Shown here in pieces: positions 27,090 to 37,088 of a DNA stretch of 39,267 nt. The notes under the pieces are model-generated. The model did no database searches. It saw only the letters and a program-made list of their open reading frames with translations, and was not told where the DNA came from. How positions within the stretch are numbered: position 1 is the first letter of the stretch; each line of letters begins with the position of its first letter. This DNA comes from an uncultured Thiocystis sp. (GTDB lineage Bacteria; Pseudomonadota; Gammaproteobacteria; Chromatiales; Chromatiaceae), in the NCBI RefSeq assembly GCF_903866365.1, contig NZ_CAIPNF010000145.1, positions 1-39,267 of the forward strand. Reading direction: 5' to 3'. Made by a program: the position numbers and the translations under genes.

Positions 27090-27131
27090 AAGCGCCGGCT
27101 CAGGTGGCCGACGGTGCGGTCTGAACCAACC

Positions 27132-27939
<808 letters not shown>

Positions 27940-27996
27940 TCAGTCGACGGATGGAACCGACTTGGGACAGGGTTTTATCGCGGTCGATCGATCCAT

Positions 27997-28644
27997 TCAG
28001 CGATCAGCGACCGGCGCGCACGATAGCACAACCTTCGTGCAAACGCCGATGGCGTCGCGATCAACGACGGGATTCCGCGCTCCCAGGGCGACGCCGACGA
28101 GTCCATAGCGGACCTGACCGGCGGTCTTATCGCGGAGCAGTTCCCACCCCTGCGGCAACTCCGGAAACCCCGTCCGACGGGCCGCTTCCAGATAGATCCG
28201 CGCGCCCGGCGCAAGCCAGCCATGGCCCGCCAGACGCGCGATGGCCGGCGCGAGCAGGTCATCGTCATAGGGCGGATCCAGAAACACGACATCGAAGGGC
28301 CGACCCGAACCGGCTAGCCACTGGAGCGTGTCGGCTTGCAGGATCTCGATGCCGGGGGCGTCCAGGGTCCGCGCATTGGCCCGCAACCGCTGCGCGACGG
28401 GCGCCGCGCGCTCGATCAGAACCACCTCGCCGGCGCCCCGCGAGGCGGCCTCGAAACCGAGCGCGCCGCTGCCGGCGAAGGCGTCGAGACAGCGGGCGCC
28501 GGCGATGATGGGCGCCAGCCAGTTGAATAGGGTCTCGCGCACCCGGTCCGGCGTGGGACGCAAACCGGGTTGATCGGGGAAGGGCAGACGGCGGCCGCGA
28601 AAACGGCCGCCGACGATGCGCAGTTGGTTACTCGCCCGCGTCAC
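27997..28644 (-). CDS. rsmD: 16S rRNA (guanine966-N2)-methyltransferase
   Basis: RsmD methylates G966 of 16S rRNA using SAM during small-subunit assembly. The 215-residue product has NQLRIVGGRFRGRRLPFP and RPTPDRVRETLFNWL at the N-terminus, DAFAGSGALGFEAASRGA for SAM binding, and the catalytic DPPY in VVFLDPPYDDD. It is slightly longer than most relatives because of a C-terminal tail (RNPVVDRDAIGVCTKVVL and onward). The start overlaps the end of the upstream M16 gene by 17 bases, so the genes are probably co-translated. Confidence 0.94.
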   Translation of the reverse strand: MTRASNQLRIVGGRFRGRRLPFPDQPGLRPTPDRVRETLFNWLAPIIAGARCLDAFAGSGALGFEAASRGAGEVVLIERAAPVAQRLRANARTLDAPGIEILQADTLQWLAGSGRPFDVVFLDPPYDDDLLAPAIARLAGHGWLAPGARIYLEAARRTGFPELPQGWELLRDKTAGQVRYGLVGVALGARNPVVDRDAIGVCTKVVLSCAPVADR

Positions 28645-30058
28645 TGATCGCGGAAGCCTGAGCGGAGTTGTCGCCGACCGTGACGATGGCGAGCCGGTCG
28701 GGATGGACGCGCCGCGCGAAGGCGTCGCGGATCTGCGCGGCGCCGATGGCCTCGATGCGCGACGTGAAGCGGTCCAGATAATCCAGCGGCAAGCCGTAGA
28801 AGCCGATCACGGCGAGATACTGAACGATATCGCCATTACTGGCGATACGCAGCGGAAATCCGCCAGTGATGTTCTTCTTGGCGGCGGTCAGCTCCTGCTC
28901 GGTCGGACCCTGGTCGATGAAGCGTTGCAGCGTCTCCAGCAACACCTCGCGGGCCTGCTCCGACTGCGCGTTCTTGGTCTGAAGCCCCATCAGGAATGGA
29001 CCGGGCTGGGCCAGCGGCAGGAAATAACTGTAGGTGCTGTAGGACAGGCCGCGCTTCTCGCGGATCTCGTTCATCAGAATGGAGACCAGACCGCTGCCGC
29101 CGAGGATATGGTTGCCGACATAGAGCGGGAAATAATCGGGATCGCCCCGACGCATCCCCGGCTGGCCGGCCAGTACCGTGGTCTGGCTGGAGGTAAAGGG
29201 GATCGCTTCCAGGGTGCCGTCGGTCAGCTCCGCGACCGCGGGCAACTGGGGCGGGCGTTCGCCAGCCGCCAGCCCAGCGGTGACGCGCGCGGCCAGCGCC
29301 TCGGCGCCGGCGCGGTCGAGCGCGCCGACGATGGCGACCACGGCGTTCGCGCCGCGATAGAAGCGGGCGTGAAAGTCCGTCAGATCCTCGCGGGTCATGG
29401 CCGTAATGGTCGCGGCGGTTCCGGCGGGATCGGCGGCATAGGGATGGTCGCCGAAGATTGCCCGATAGAGCGCCTTTTGGCCCACAGTCTTGGGCGATTC
29501 CTGATCCTGCCGGAGCGCGACCAGCCGGTTCTCGCGGATACGCTCCAGATCCGACGGGGCGAAGGTCGGCGCGGCCAGCACGGTCGCGAGTGTCTCGACC
29601 GCCGTGCTCAGGGCCGGTTCGCGGGTCAGCGAGCGCATGACCACCGAGGTCATGTCGCGATCCGCGCCGGCGTCGAGTTTGGCGCCGATATTCTCCATCC
29701 GCTCGGCCAGGACATCGGCATTCCAGTCGCCCGCGCCCTGCGTGAGCATGGTCGCCGTCAGGGAGGCCAGGCCGGAGCGCTCGCCGTCGCGCGCGCTCCC
29801 GGCGTCGAAAACCACCCGCACATCGACCATGGGCAGATCCGGGGCGGCGACGAACAGCACCCGCGCGCCGCTGGGCGCCTGCCAGGTCTGAATTTCCGGC
29901 GTCGCGCGAGCGGCGCCGGGGGCGAGGCCGACGGTCAGCAAGAGGATTGCGAGGCAGGCTCCCCTCACTCCAACCCCTCTCCCCGCTGGGAAGAGGGGCT
30001 TTGCGAGTCGCGGCTGGCGTTGCCCGTGAATGATCGGTAAGGCGCGTTCAGCGAACAT
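28628..30058 (-). CDS. M16 peptidase family protein, zinc-less partner
   Basis: The 476-residue product is an M16-type (pitrilysin/processing peptidase) protein. Where active members have HxxEH, it has RSGLASLTATML, so it lacks the zinc ligands. It should act as the non-catalytic half of a pair with the upstream gene, as in bacterial two-gene M16 systems. A signal peptide (CLAILLLTVGLAPGAARA) sends it to the periplasm. The ATG at 30058 has an excellent ribosome site (gggaggactcactc) and overlaps the upstream stop. An internal GTG at 29968 would give a cleaner signal peptide. The region between these two starts consists largely of a dispersed palindromic repeat read in frame. Confidence 0.88.
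   Translation of the reverse strand: MFAERALPIIHGQRQPRLAKPLFPAGRGVGVRGACLAILLLTVGLAPGAARATPEIQTWQAPSGARVLFVAAPDLPMVDVRVVFDAGSARDGERSGLASLTATMLTQGAGDWNADVLAERMENIGAKLDAGADRDMTSVVMRSLTREPALSTAVETLATVLAAPTFAPSDLERIRENRLVALRQDQESPKTVGQKALYRAIFGDHPYAADPAGTAATITAMTREDLTDFHARFYRGANAVVAIVGALDRAGAEALAARVTAGLAAGERPPQLPAVAELTDGTLEAIPFTSSQTTVLAGQPGMRRGDPDYFPLYVGNHILGGSGLVSILMNEIREKRGLSYSTYSYFLPLAQPGPFLMGLQTKNAQSEQAREVLLETLQRFIDQGPTEQELTAAKKNITGGFPLRIASNGDIVQYLAVIGFYGLPLDYLDRFTSRIEAIGAAQIRDAFARRVHPDRLAIVTVGDNSAQASAISDAGE
29964..30000. repeat. Dispersed GC-rich palindrome inside the M16 signal-peptide region
   Basis: cctctccccgctgggaagagg is an inverted repeat with flanking ctcactccaac and gct. Segments of this kind (acccctctccc...gggagagggg) are widespread intergenic repeats. 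Here it is read through by the N-terminal codons of the zinc-less M16 gene. Confidence 0.55.
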
Positions 30059-31436
30059 GAGTGAGTCCTCCCAGACCCTGCGGGGCGCGTGCCGGCTGGT
30101 CGTCGGCGAGCGGTTGCGGATCGAGCACCGCCACGGTGAGTCGATCGGGATTGAGATATTTGCGGGCGACCGCCTGGATCTGCGCGGGCGTGACCGCGGC
30201 CAGATTGTCCACATAGGCATCGGCAAGCCGCCAGTCGAGCCCCAGCGCTTCGAGCTGCCCGAGCTGCATGCCCTGGTAGAAGAGCGCATCCTGTTCATAG
30301 ACCTTGCCGGCAATCACCTGGGTGCGGACCCGCTCCAGTTCGCTCGCGTCGACCGGCTCGGTCTGGAGACGCGCGATCTGGTCGCGCAGCGCCTGTTCGA
30401 GATCCACGATGCCATGCCCCTTGGCCGGTACCCCATCGAACAGGAACAGCCCCGGCAGACGCTCGAAGGCGCTGTAACTGGCGCCCGTGGAGGCGGCAAT
30501 CTGGCTGCCCCGCACCAGTTCGCGGGCGAGACGGGCGCTGTCGCCGCCGTCCAGGATCGAGGCGAGAATCTCCAGCGCATAGGGCTCCCAGGGTTCGTCC
30601 GCATCCGCGACGGCGGGCGCTTTGTAGCCCATCAGCAGATAGGGCTCCTTGGCCGGCGCCTTGACCAGCAGCCGCTTTTCGCCCAGTTGTTCGGGCTCCG
30701 CCAGGGTTTTGGGCGGGGTCACGGTCTCGGCCTTGAGCGGACCGAAATGCTTTTCGGCCAGCGCAAAGACCTGCTCCGGATCCACGTCGCCCGCCACCAC
30801 CAGGGTCGCATTGTTCGGGGCATACCAGAGACGGTACCAATCGCGCAGATCCTCCACCCGCAACTGTTCCAGATCGCCCGGCCAGCCGATCACCGGGTTG
30901 CGGTAGGGCGAGGCGTCATAGGCGACGGCGGTGAAGCGTTCGTAGGTCAGCGACTGCGGATCGTCGTCGGTGCGCATCCGGCGTTCTTCCTTGACCACTT
31001 CGAGTTCCTTGGCGAATTCCTGCTCGCCCAGGGTCAGATGGCGCATGCGATCCGATTCGAGCGCGAAGGCGATTTCCAGCCGGTCGCTTGCCAGATTCTC
31101 ATAGTAGGCGGTGTAGTCGCGGCCGGTGAAGGCATTTTCCTCGCCGCCATTCTCGGCGACGATGCGCGAGAATTCGTTCGGGGCGAAACGCTCGGTGCCC
31201 TGGAACATCATGTGTTCGAGGACATGCGAGATCCCGGTGATCCCGCCATGCTCGTAGCTCGAACCGATGCGATACCAGATCTGCGAGGTCAGGATGGGCG
31301 CGCGATGGTCCGGTTTGACCAGGATCCTGAGTCCGTTATCGAGGCGTCGCTCCTGCACCTCCGGCGCGGCGCGCGTCGCCAGTGGCAACAGAAAAAACAG
31401 CACGGCGAGCAATCGTCGTTTCATGAGTCGTTGCAT
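30048..31436 (-). CDS. M16 family zinc peptidase
   Basis: The 462-residue protein has a signal peptide (MKRRLLAVLFFLLPLATRAAP, after MQRL) and the inverted zinc motif HVLEH (in GISHVLEHMMFQGTERF). A Glu ligand candidate follows further on (ENGGEENAFTGRDYTAYYE region). It is a likely periplasmic metallopeptidase of the M16 pitrilysin/PqqL class, working with the zinc-less partner encoded immediately downstream. ATG 31436 has aggaac upstream; a second ATG at 31424 is possible and changes only four residues. It heads the minus-strand run to rsmD, coaD and ferredoxin. The substrate is unknown. Confidence 0.92.
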   Translation of the reverse strand: MQRLMKRRLLAVLFFLLPLATRAAPEVQERRLDNGLRILVKPDHRAPILTSQIWYRIGSSYEHGGITGISHVLEHMMFQGTERFAPNEFSRIVAENGGEENAFTGRDYTAYYENLASDRLEIAFALESDRMRHLTLGEQEFAKELEVVKEERRMRTDDDPQSLTYERFTAVAYDASPYRNPVIGWPGDLEQLRVEDLRDWYRLWYAPNNATLVVAGDVDPEQVFALAEKHFGPLKAETVTPPKTLAEPEQLGEKRLLVKAPAKEPYLLMGYKAPAVADADEPWEPYALEILASILDGGDSARLARELVRGSQIAASTGASYSAFERLPGLFLFDGVPAKGHGIVDLEQALRDQIARLQTEPVDASELERVRTQVIAGKVYEQDALFYQGMQLGQLEALGLDWRLADAYVDNLAAVTPAQIQAVARKYLNPDRLTVAVLDPQPLADDQPARAPQGLGGLTHVR

Positions 31437-31547
31437 GAACAGGGGTTCCTAAATCGGTTATCGGGTCAGACAGGCAATCTATGGGCAAGGATCCGCCGAT
31501 GATAGTTCCGGAGAGAAAACGATTTCCGGGCAAGCGCCCGCTGGGAG

Positions 31548-31591
31548 CGCCGGCTTGCAGCCGGCCCTGGGGCAGTCGACAGGTTGTCGAC
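31548..31591. repeat. Two stem-loops upstream of the M16 gene
   Basis: gccggc-ttgca-gccggc (31548-31564) and agtcgaca-ggt-tgtcgact (31573-31591) are perfect short hairpins in the 31437-31794 spacer. The first sits in a gggagcgccggcttgcagccggc-like dispersed repeat. No gene is supported in the spacer. Confidence 0.45.
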
Positions 31592-31681
31592 TGGAGGGAA
31601 TTTGTGACCGCAACTGTACTCGCCCACCAACCACGCGGCTGACGACATCATCCGCCGGCATGTTCAGGATAGAAATCGAAT

Positions 31682-31699
31682 AGTGTAGTACTGTACACT
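31682..31699. promoter_or_regulatory. Dyad, possible operator upstream of aqpZ
   Basis: agtgta-gtactg-tacact is a dyad with 6-bp arms, 95 bases before the aqpZ start and on the intergenic side of the M16 run. It could be a repressor site for either gene. The regulator cannot be named. Confidence 0.25.
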
Positions 31700-31794
31700 G
31701 CTTTTGCATCCAGATGCTCCTGACACCAAGGGACGCTCTGGAATTCGAATTTCACGAACCCTTGCCACTTGAAACCTGACTGGAGAATCAATCC

Positions 31795-32529
31795 GTGCCT
31801 TTGATGACTCGCTCTCTCGCTGAACTCATTGGAACCTTCTGGCTGGTACTCGGAGGTTGCGGAAGCGCCGTGCTCGCAGCCGCCTTCCCTCACGTTGGGA
31901 TTGGCTTGCTGGGCGTCTCCTTCGCCTTCGGCCTGACCGTGTTGACGATGGCCTATGCGATCGGCCATATCTCTGGATGCCATCTCAATCCCGCTGTCTC
32001 CTTGGGCCTTGCGGTCGGGGGACGCTTCAGCTTCGCAGAGTTACCTGTGTACATCATCGCTCAGGTACTCGGTGCCATTGCCGCCGCGGCACTGATCTAT
32101 TTTATTGCCAGCGACGTGGGATCCTACAACGACCAAATGACTGCGTTCACGCTCGGCGCGAACAGTCTTGCCGTCAACGGCTACGCCGAATTATCGCCGG
32201 GCGGCTATGGGATGGAAGCGGCGCTCGCGACCGAGGTCGTGTTGACCGCCATGTTCCTCTTCATCATCCTGGGAGCTACGGATAAACGCGGCCATGGGAT
32301 TGCCGCCGGACTTGCCATCGGTCTGGCCTTGACGCTCATCCATCTGATCTCCATCCCTATCACCAACACCTCGGTGAATCCGGCGCGCAGTACCGGACCG
32401 GCGCTAATCCTGGCGTTCCTTGGCGAGGGCAAGGCGATGGGACAACTCTGGCTGTTCTGGCTCGCACCGCTTGCCGGCGCTGCGATTGCCGGTCTGGTCT
32501 ATCGCCTGTTCGAGCAGAAGGAAGATTAA
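31795..32529 (+). CDS. aqpZ: Aquaporin Z
   Basis: This is an inner-membrane water channel of the MIP family. The 244-residue product has the six-helix plan and both half-helix signatures: [16 protein letters not shown] and [14 protein letters not shown], with the arginine of the selectivity filter in NPAR. The N-terminus [20 protein letters not shown] matches AqpZ. A GTG at 31795 with ggagaatc upstream and an ATG at 31804 are both possible; I chose the GTG because the ribosome spacing is better. The gene is divergent from the M16 run and converges on proB. Confidence 0.95.
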   Translation: MPLMTRSLAELIGTFWLVLGGCGSAVLAAAFPHVGIGLLGVSFAFGLTVLTMAYAIGHISGCHLNPAVSLGLAVGGRFSFAELPVYIIAQVLGAIAAAALIYFIASDVGSYNDQMTAFTLGANSLAVNGYAELSPGGYGMEAALATEVVLTAMFLFIILGATDKRGHGIAAGLAIGLALTLIHLISIPITNTSVNPARSTGPALILAFLGEGKAMGQLWLFWLAPLAGAAIAGLVYRLFEQKED

Positions 32530-32549
32530 ACCGCAGCCGGTGTGGCCTG

Positions 32550-32584
32550 ATCGATTCAAGGGGCGAACCGCTCCTTGTATCGAT
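32550..32584. terminator. Stem-loop between convergent aqpZ and proB
   Basis: atcgattcaaggggcg and cgctccttgtatcgat pair with 14 of 16 matches around a 3-base loop. It sits midway between the two convergent stops, the place for a shared terminator. Neither strand shows the usual T run, so the call is tentative. Confidence 0.4.
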
Positions 32585-32612
32585 TGGGAGAACCAACGCT
32601 TAATCGATATCG

Positions 32613-33737
32613 TTACAGAACCACCAGGTTGTCGCGATGGATCAACTCGGCATCGTCCAGATAACCCAGGATGGATTCAAAGCGTAGCGACGACTGCCCC
32701 TTGATACGATCCGCGTCCACGGCATCATAATTGACCAAGCCGCGCGCGATCTCCTTCCCGGTCTCGTCGAGACAGGACACGACCTCGCCGCGATCGAATT
32801 TTCCCCGTACCGCCTTGACCCCGACAGCAAGCAGGCTGGTTCCCTTTTCCCGCAGGGCCTTGACCGCGCCGGCATCCAGAATGAGCTGCCCGCGCGACTG
32901 TAAATGTCCAGCGAGCCACTGTTTGCGCGCGGCCTGCGGTCCCTGGAAAGGAATCAGCAGGGTGCCAACCAGGTCGCCACGGCCGATACGGGTCAGCACC
33001 TCCGTGCCGCGGCCAGGCGCGATGACCGTCGGCGTCCCTGAACGCGCCGCCAGTCGCGCCGCCCGGACCTTGGTCACCATGCCGCCGGTGCCAAGTCCGG
33101 TGACGCTTCCTCCGGCGACCTCGTCAAGCAGCGGATCGTCGACCCAGGTCTCGGCGATCAGGCGCGCATCGGGATGGAAACGGGGATCCTGATCGAAGAG
33201 CCCATCCTGATCGGTGAGCAGGATGAGCAGATCGGCCTCGATCAGGTTGGCCACGAGCGCGGCAAGCGTGTCATTGTCGCCAAAACGGAGTTCGTCGGTC
33301 GCCACCGTATCGTTTTCGTTAATGACCGGGACCGCGCCGAGTTTGAGCAGGGTACGCAAGGTGCTGCGTGCATTGAGATAACGCACACGATTGGCAAGAT
33401 CGTCGCGCGTCAGAAGAACCTGGGCGGTATGGAGACCGCGGACCTGGAAACAATCCTCATAGGCCCGGATCAATCCCATCTGGCCGACGGCGGCCGCGGC
33501 CTGAAGCTCGTGCAACGCCTTCGGGCGTTGTCGCCAACCCATGCGGGCCATGCCTTCCGCCACGGCACCCGAGGAGACCAGCACGACCTCGCTGCCAGCC
33601 CGGCGGCGCGCCGCCATCTGGTCGACCCAGGGCACGAGCATGCCGCGCTCCAGACCATGACCATCCTGGGTCAGGAGCGCACTCCCGATCTTGACGACCC
33701 AGCGGCGGGTGCTGGAAATGGCTTCGCGGGTAATCAT
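32613..33737 (-). CDS. proB: Glutamate 5-kinase
   Basis: ProB phosphorylates glutamate to glutamyl 5-phosphate, the first step of proline synthesis, and is inhibited by proline. The 374-residue product has the amino-acid kinase domain ([78 protein letters not shown]). A C-terminal PUA domain runs from about residue 280 ([19 protein letters not shown]). The length is typical of two-domain ProB. It starts 18 bases after the obgE stop, so it is in the rplU-rpmA-obgE run, which is its common place in gammaproteobacteria. Confidence 0.97.
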   Translation of the reverse strand: MITREAISSTRRWVVKIGSALLTQDGHGLERGMLVPWVDQMAARRRAGSEVVLVSSGAVAEGMARMGWRQRPKALHELQAAAAVGQMGLIRAYEDCFQVRGLHTAQVLLTRDDLANRVRYLNARSTLRTLLKLGAVPVINENDTVATDELRFGDNDTLAALVANLIEADLLILLTDQDGLFDQDPRFHPDARLIAETWVDDPLLDEVAGGSVTGLGTGGMVTKVRAARLAARSGTPTVIAPGRGTEVLTRIGRGDLVGTLLIPFQGPQAARKQWLAGHLQSRGQLILDAGAVKALREKGTSLLAVGVKAVRGKFDRGEVVSCLDETGKEIARGLVNYDAVDADRIKGQSSLRFESILGYLDDAELIHRDNLVVL

Positions 33738-33755
33738 GGGGACAGGGACCGGGAA

Positions 33756-34901
<1,146 letters not shown>

Positions 34902-34916
34902 CTACAACGCTTAAAT

Positions 34917-34945
34917 GAAAAAAGCCCCGTCCCAGGGACGAGGCT
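34917..34945 (-). terminator. Terminator between rpmA and obgE
   Basis: Minus strand agcctcgtccc-t-gggacggggct pairs with one G-T wobble and is followed by tttttt. It would end many rplU-rpmA transcripts and reduce read-through into obgE-proB. Confidence 0.8.
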
Positions 34946-34989
34946 CACCGCCTTTGCCTATGCCAGACGAACGCCGGACCAATGGTTAA

Positions 34990-35247
34990 TCAGCCGTTCT
35001 CGACCGTGACGAATCTGCGGTTTTTTGGTCCCCGCACCACGAATTTGACGACCCCGTCGCTCAATGCAAACAGGGTGTGATCCCGGCCGCAGCCAACGTT
35101 GACGCCATTGTGAAATTGCGTGCCGCGCTGACGGATGATGATGCTGCCCGCCGTGACTTTTTGGCCGCCGAACACCTTTACGCCCAAGCGTTTCGATTCT
35201 GAATCGCGACCGTTGCGCGAACTGCCGCCTGCTTTTTTATGTGCCAT
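34990..35247 (-). CDS. rpmA: 50S ribosomal protein L27
   Basis: The 85-residue basic protein sits near the peptidyl transferase centre of the large subunit. It begins [20 protein letters not shown] and contains [20 protein letters not shown] and [14 protein letters not shown], all standard for L27. It starts 13 bases downstream of the rplU stop. ATG 35247 follows gaggagaaatctccg, a strong ribosome site. Confidence 0.98.
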   Translation of the reverse strand: MAHKKAGGSSRNGRDSESKRLGVKVFGGQKVTAGSIIIRQRGTQFHNGVNVGCGRDHTLFALSDGVVKFVVRGPKNRRFVTVENG

Positions 35248-35260
35248 CGGAGATTTCTCC

Positions 35261-35575
35261 TCAACCGGCGCTAATGCTGGTGATTTTGAGCGCCGTAAAC
35301 CATTGACGATGCCCTTGACGCTTCAGATAGTGCTTGCGACGGCGAAATTTGACGATCTTGACTTTTTTCGCACGACCATGATTTTCGACCGTCGCGGTCA
35401 CCTTGAAACCGTCGAGATAGGGCTTTCCGACCTTGACGTCATCGCCATCGGCTACCATCAGGACGCGATCGATGTCGATACTCGTACCTGCCTCGGCGAC
35501 AAGCTTTTCAACCTTAACCGTATCACCTTCGGAAACCCGGTATTGTTTACCGCCGGTTTGAATGACCGCGTACAT
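35261..35575 (-). CDS. rplU: 50S ribosomal protein L21
   Basis: The 104-residue large-subunit protein has the standard start [20 protein letters not shown] and the basic [20 protein letters not shown] segment that binds 23S rRNA. It heads the rplU-rpmA-obgE-proB run. Its promoter must lie within 35576-36011, a spacer now holding the 116-bp MITE, whose near edge is 145 bases upstream of the start. Confidence 0.98.
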   Translation of the reverse strand: MYAVIQTGGKQYRVSEGDTVKVEKLVAEAGTSIDIDRVLMVADGDDVKVGKPYLDGFKVTATVENHGRAKKVKIVKFRRRKHYLKRQGHRQWFTALKITSISAG

Positions 35576-35720
35576 GTCTGAAAATCCCCAGGACTATTCG
35601 GAATTGTCGACGCCCGGCGCCGGAACAAAGAAGCGGAATCATACGCCAAAGAAAGACGGCGCGTCAATCGCCCATCTTAACGAATTCGACTCGACGGCTC
35701 AATCGACGGGCGTGGATTTG

Positions 35721-35836
35721 CAGGGTGAGCGCGTATAATTTTTTCTGAAATCAATAAAATCAAACAGTTAAGATGCGAGCTTCACAATACATATGAACTG
35801 TAACTTATTGATTTATAGGGGTACGCGCTCGCCCTG
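35721..35836. mobile_element. 116-bp MITE, copy 2, with 10-bp target duplication
   Basis: This copy is identical to 4-119. It is bracketed by a perfect direct repeat, cgtggatttg, at 35711-35720 and 35837-35846, the 10-bp duplication expected of ISAs1-type insertion. Ends are cagggtgagcgcg and, on the right, cgcgctcgccctg. It sits in the 436-base spacer between divergent rplU and ispB, so it may alter their promoters. I see no other gene in that spacer. Confidence 0.93.
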
Positions 35837-36011
35837 CGTGGATTTGCGATTCTCGGCGGGAAGCCAACGTTAGCAGTCGACCAGGACGACCGAATTGGCG
35901 TAACCTTCGCTGGGTGAACATGCAACCAACATCCACCGTGACCAGGCGGCTTGACAGCCACCCGCGCCACCCCTAGCATCCGCCGCCATCATCGACAGCC
36001 CCCAGACACGC

Positions 36012-36980
36012 ATGGACCTCTCCACGATTCGACACCCTGTCGCCGAGGACTCGAAGGCCGTGGACGCCTTGATCCTGCGCCGACTTCAGTCAGATGTTGT
36101 GCTGATCAACCAGATCGGCCACTACATCGTCAACAGCGGCGGCAAGCGTCTGCGCCCTCTCTGCGTGCTGCTCGCCGCGCGCGCCTGCGGCTACGGCGGA
36201 GAACGTCACATCGACCTCGCCGCCGTGGTGGAATTCATCCATACCGCGACGCTGTTGCATGATGACGTCGTGGACAACTCGGAGCTACGACGCAATCGCG
36301 AGACCGCAAACGTCGTTTGGGGCAATGATGCCAGCGTGCTGGTGGGCGATTTCCTTTACTCACGCGCCTTCGAAATGATGGTCGACGTGGGCATCATGCG
36401 CGTCATGGATATCCTCTCCCGCGCGACCAATCGCATCGCCGAGGGAGAGGTGCTGCAACTGCTCAACACCCGGGATCCCGACACCGACGAATCGCGCTAC
36501 ATGGAGGTCATCACCCGCAAAACCGCGACCCTGTTCGAGGCGGGGATTCGACTCGGGGCCGTGCTTGCCGGTTCATCGAAAGCGATCGAGGAAGCCGCCG
36601 CCGAATACGGGCTCTGTCTTGGAATCGCATTCCAACTGATCGACGACTCGCTCGATTACAGCATCGACAATGCCGAGCTAGGGAAAAATGTTGGCGATGA
36701 TCTGGACGAGGGCAAGCCCACGCTGCCGGTGATCCGGGCCATGGCGGTCGGCACTCCAGAGCAGCGCGCGCTGCTGCGTGACGCCATCGAAAATGGCGGA
36801 CGCGAACAGATCGATGCCGTGGTCGAGGCAATTGCGTCGACCGATGCAATCGCCTACACTACTCAGCTTGCACAAACTTACGTGATGCGTGCGAGAAATG
36901 CGCTCAAAGCCCTGCCCGCTTCCCCGGCAACCGAGGCTCTCGCGATGATGGCCGATTTCGCGGTCAGTCGCACGCATTGA
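36012..36980 (+). CDS. ispB: Octaprenyl (polyprenyl) diphosphate synthase
   Basis: IspB builds the long isoprenoid side chain of ubiquinone and menaquinone from farnesyl diphosphate and isopentenyl diphosphate. The 322-residue product has the two Asp-rich motifs: LLHDDVVDNSELRRNRETAN (first) and FQLIDDSLDYS (second). It also has GGKRLRPLCVLLAARACGY near the N-terminus. The chain length made (C40 or other) cannot be read with certainty. The gene is divergent from rplU, the usual arrangement, and ends 15 bases before tRNA-Pro. Confidence 0.94.
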   Translation: MDLSTIRHPVAEDSKAVDALILRRLQSDVVLINQIGHYIVNSGGKRLRPLCVLLAARACGYGGERHIDLAAVVEFIHTATLLHDDVVDNSELRRNRETANVVWGNDASVLVGDFLYSRAFEMMVDVGIMRVMDILSRATNRIAEGEVLQLLNTRDPDTDESRYMEVITRKTATLFEAGIRLGAVLAGSSKAIEEAAAEYGLCLGIAFQLIDDSLDYSIDNAELGKNVGDDLDEGKPTLPVIRAMAVGTPEQRALLRDAIENGGREQIDAVVEAIASTDAIAYTTQLAQTYVMRARNALKALPASPATEALAMMADFAVSRTH

Positions 36981-36995
36981 TCGACGACCCGTTTT

Positions 36996-37072
36996 CGGGG
37001 TGTAGCTCAGCTTGGTAGAGCGCTGTCTTCGGGAGGCAGAAGTCGCAGGTTCGAATCCTGTCACCCCGACCA
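36996..37072 (+). tRNA. tRNA-Pro(CGG)
   Basis: The 77-base gene folds as a cloverleaf. The acceptor stem is cggggtg/caccccg with encoded CCA, the D arm is gctcagcttggtagagc, and the anticodon stem ctgtc/ggcag has loop ttcggga (anticodon CGG). The T arm is caggttcgaatcctg. The 5' C is usual for proline tRNAs. An integrase gene follows directly, so its 3' end is a likely attachment site. Confidence 0.96.
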
Positions 37073-37088
37073 AAATTCCCGATTTGAA

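Noticed and set aside
26786-27091. Minus-strand ORF with a signal-peptide-like start (MRGPVAGLLILFCCSAAGV)
   Set aside because: It begins inside the terminator stem after the ferredoxin gene and its later part has no family character; the likeness to a signal peptide seems accidental.
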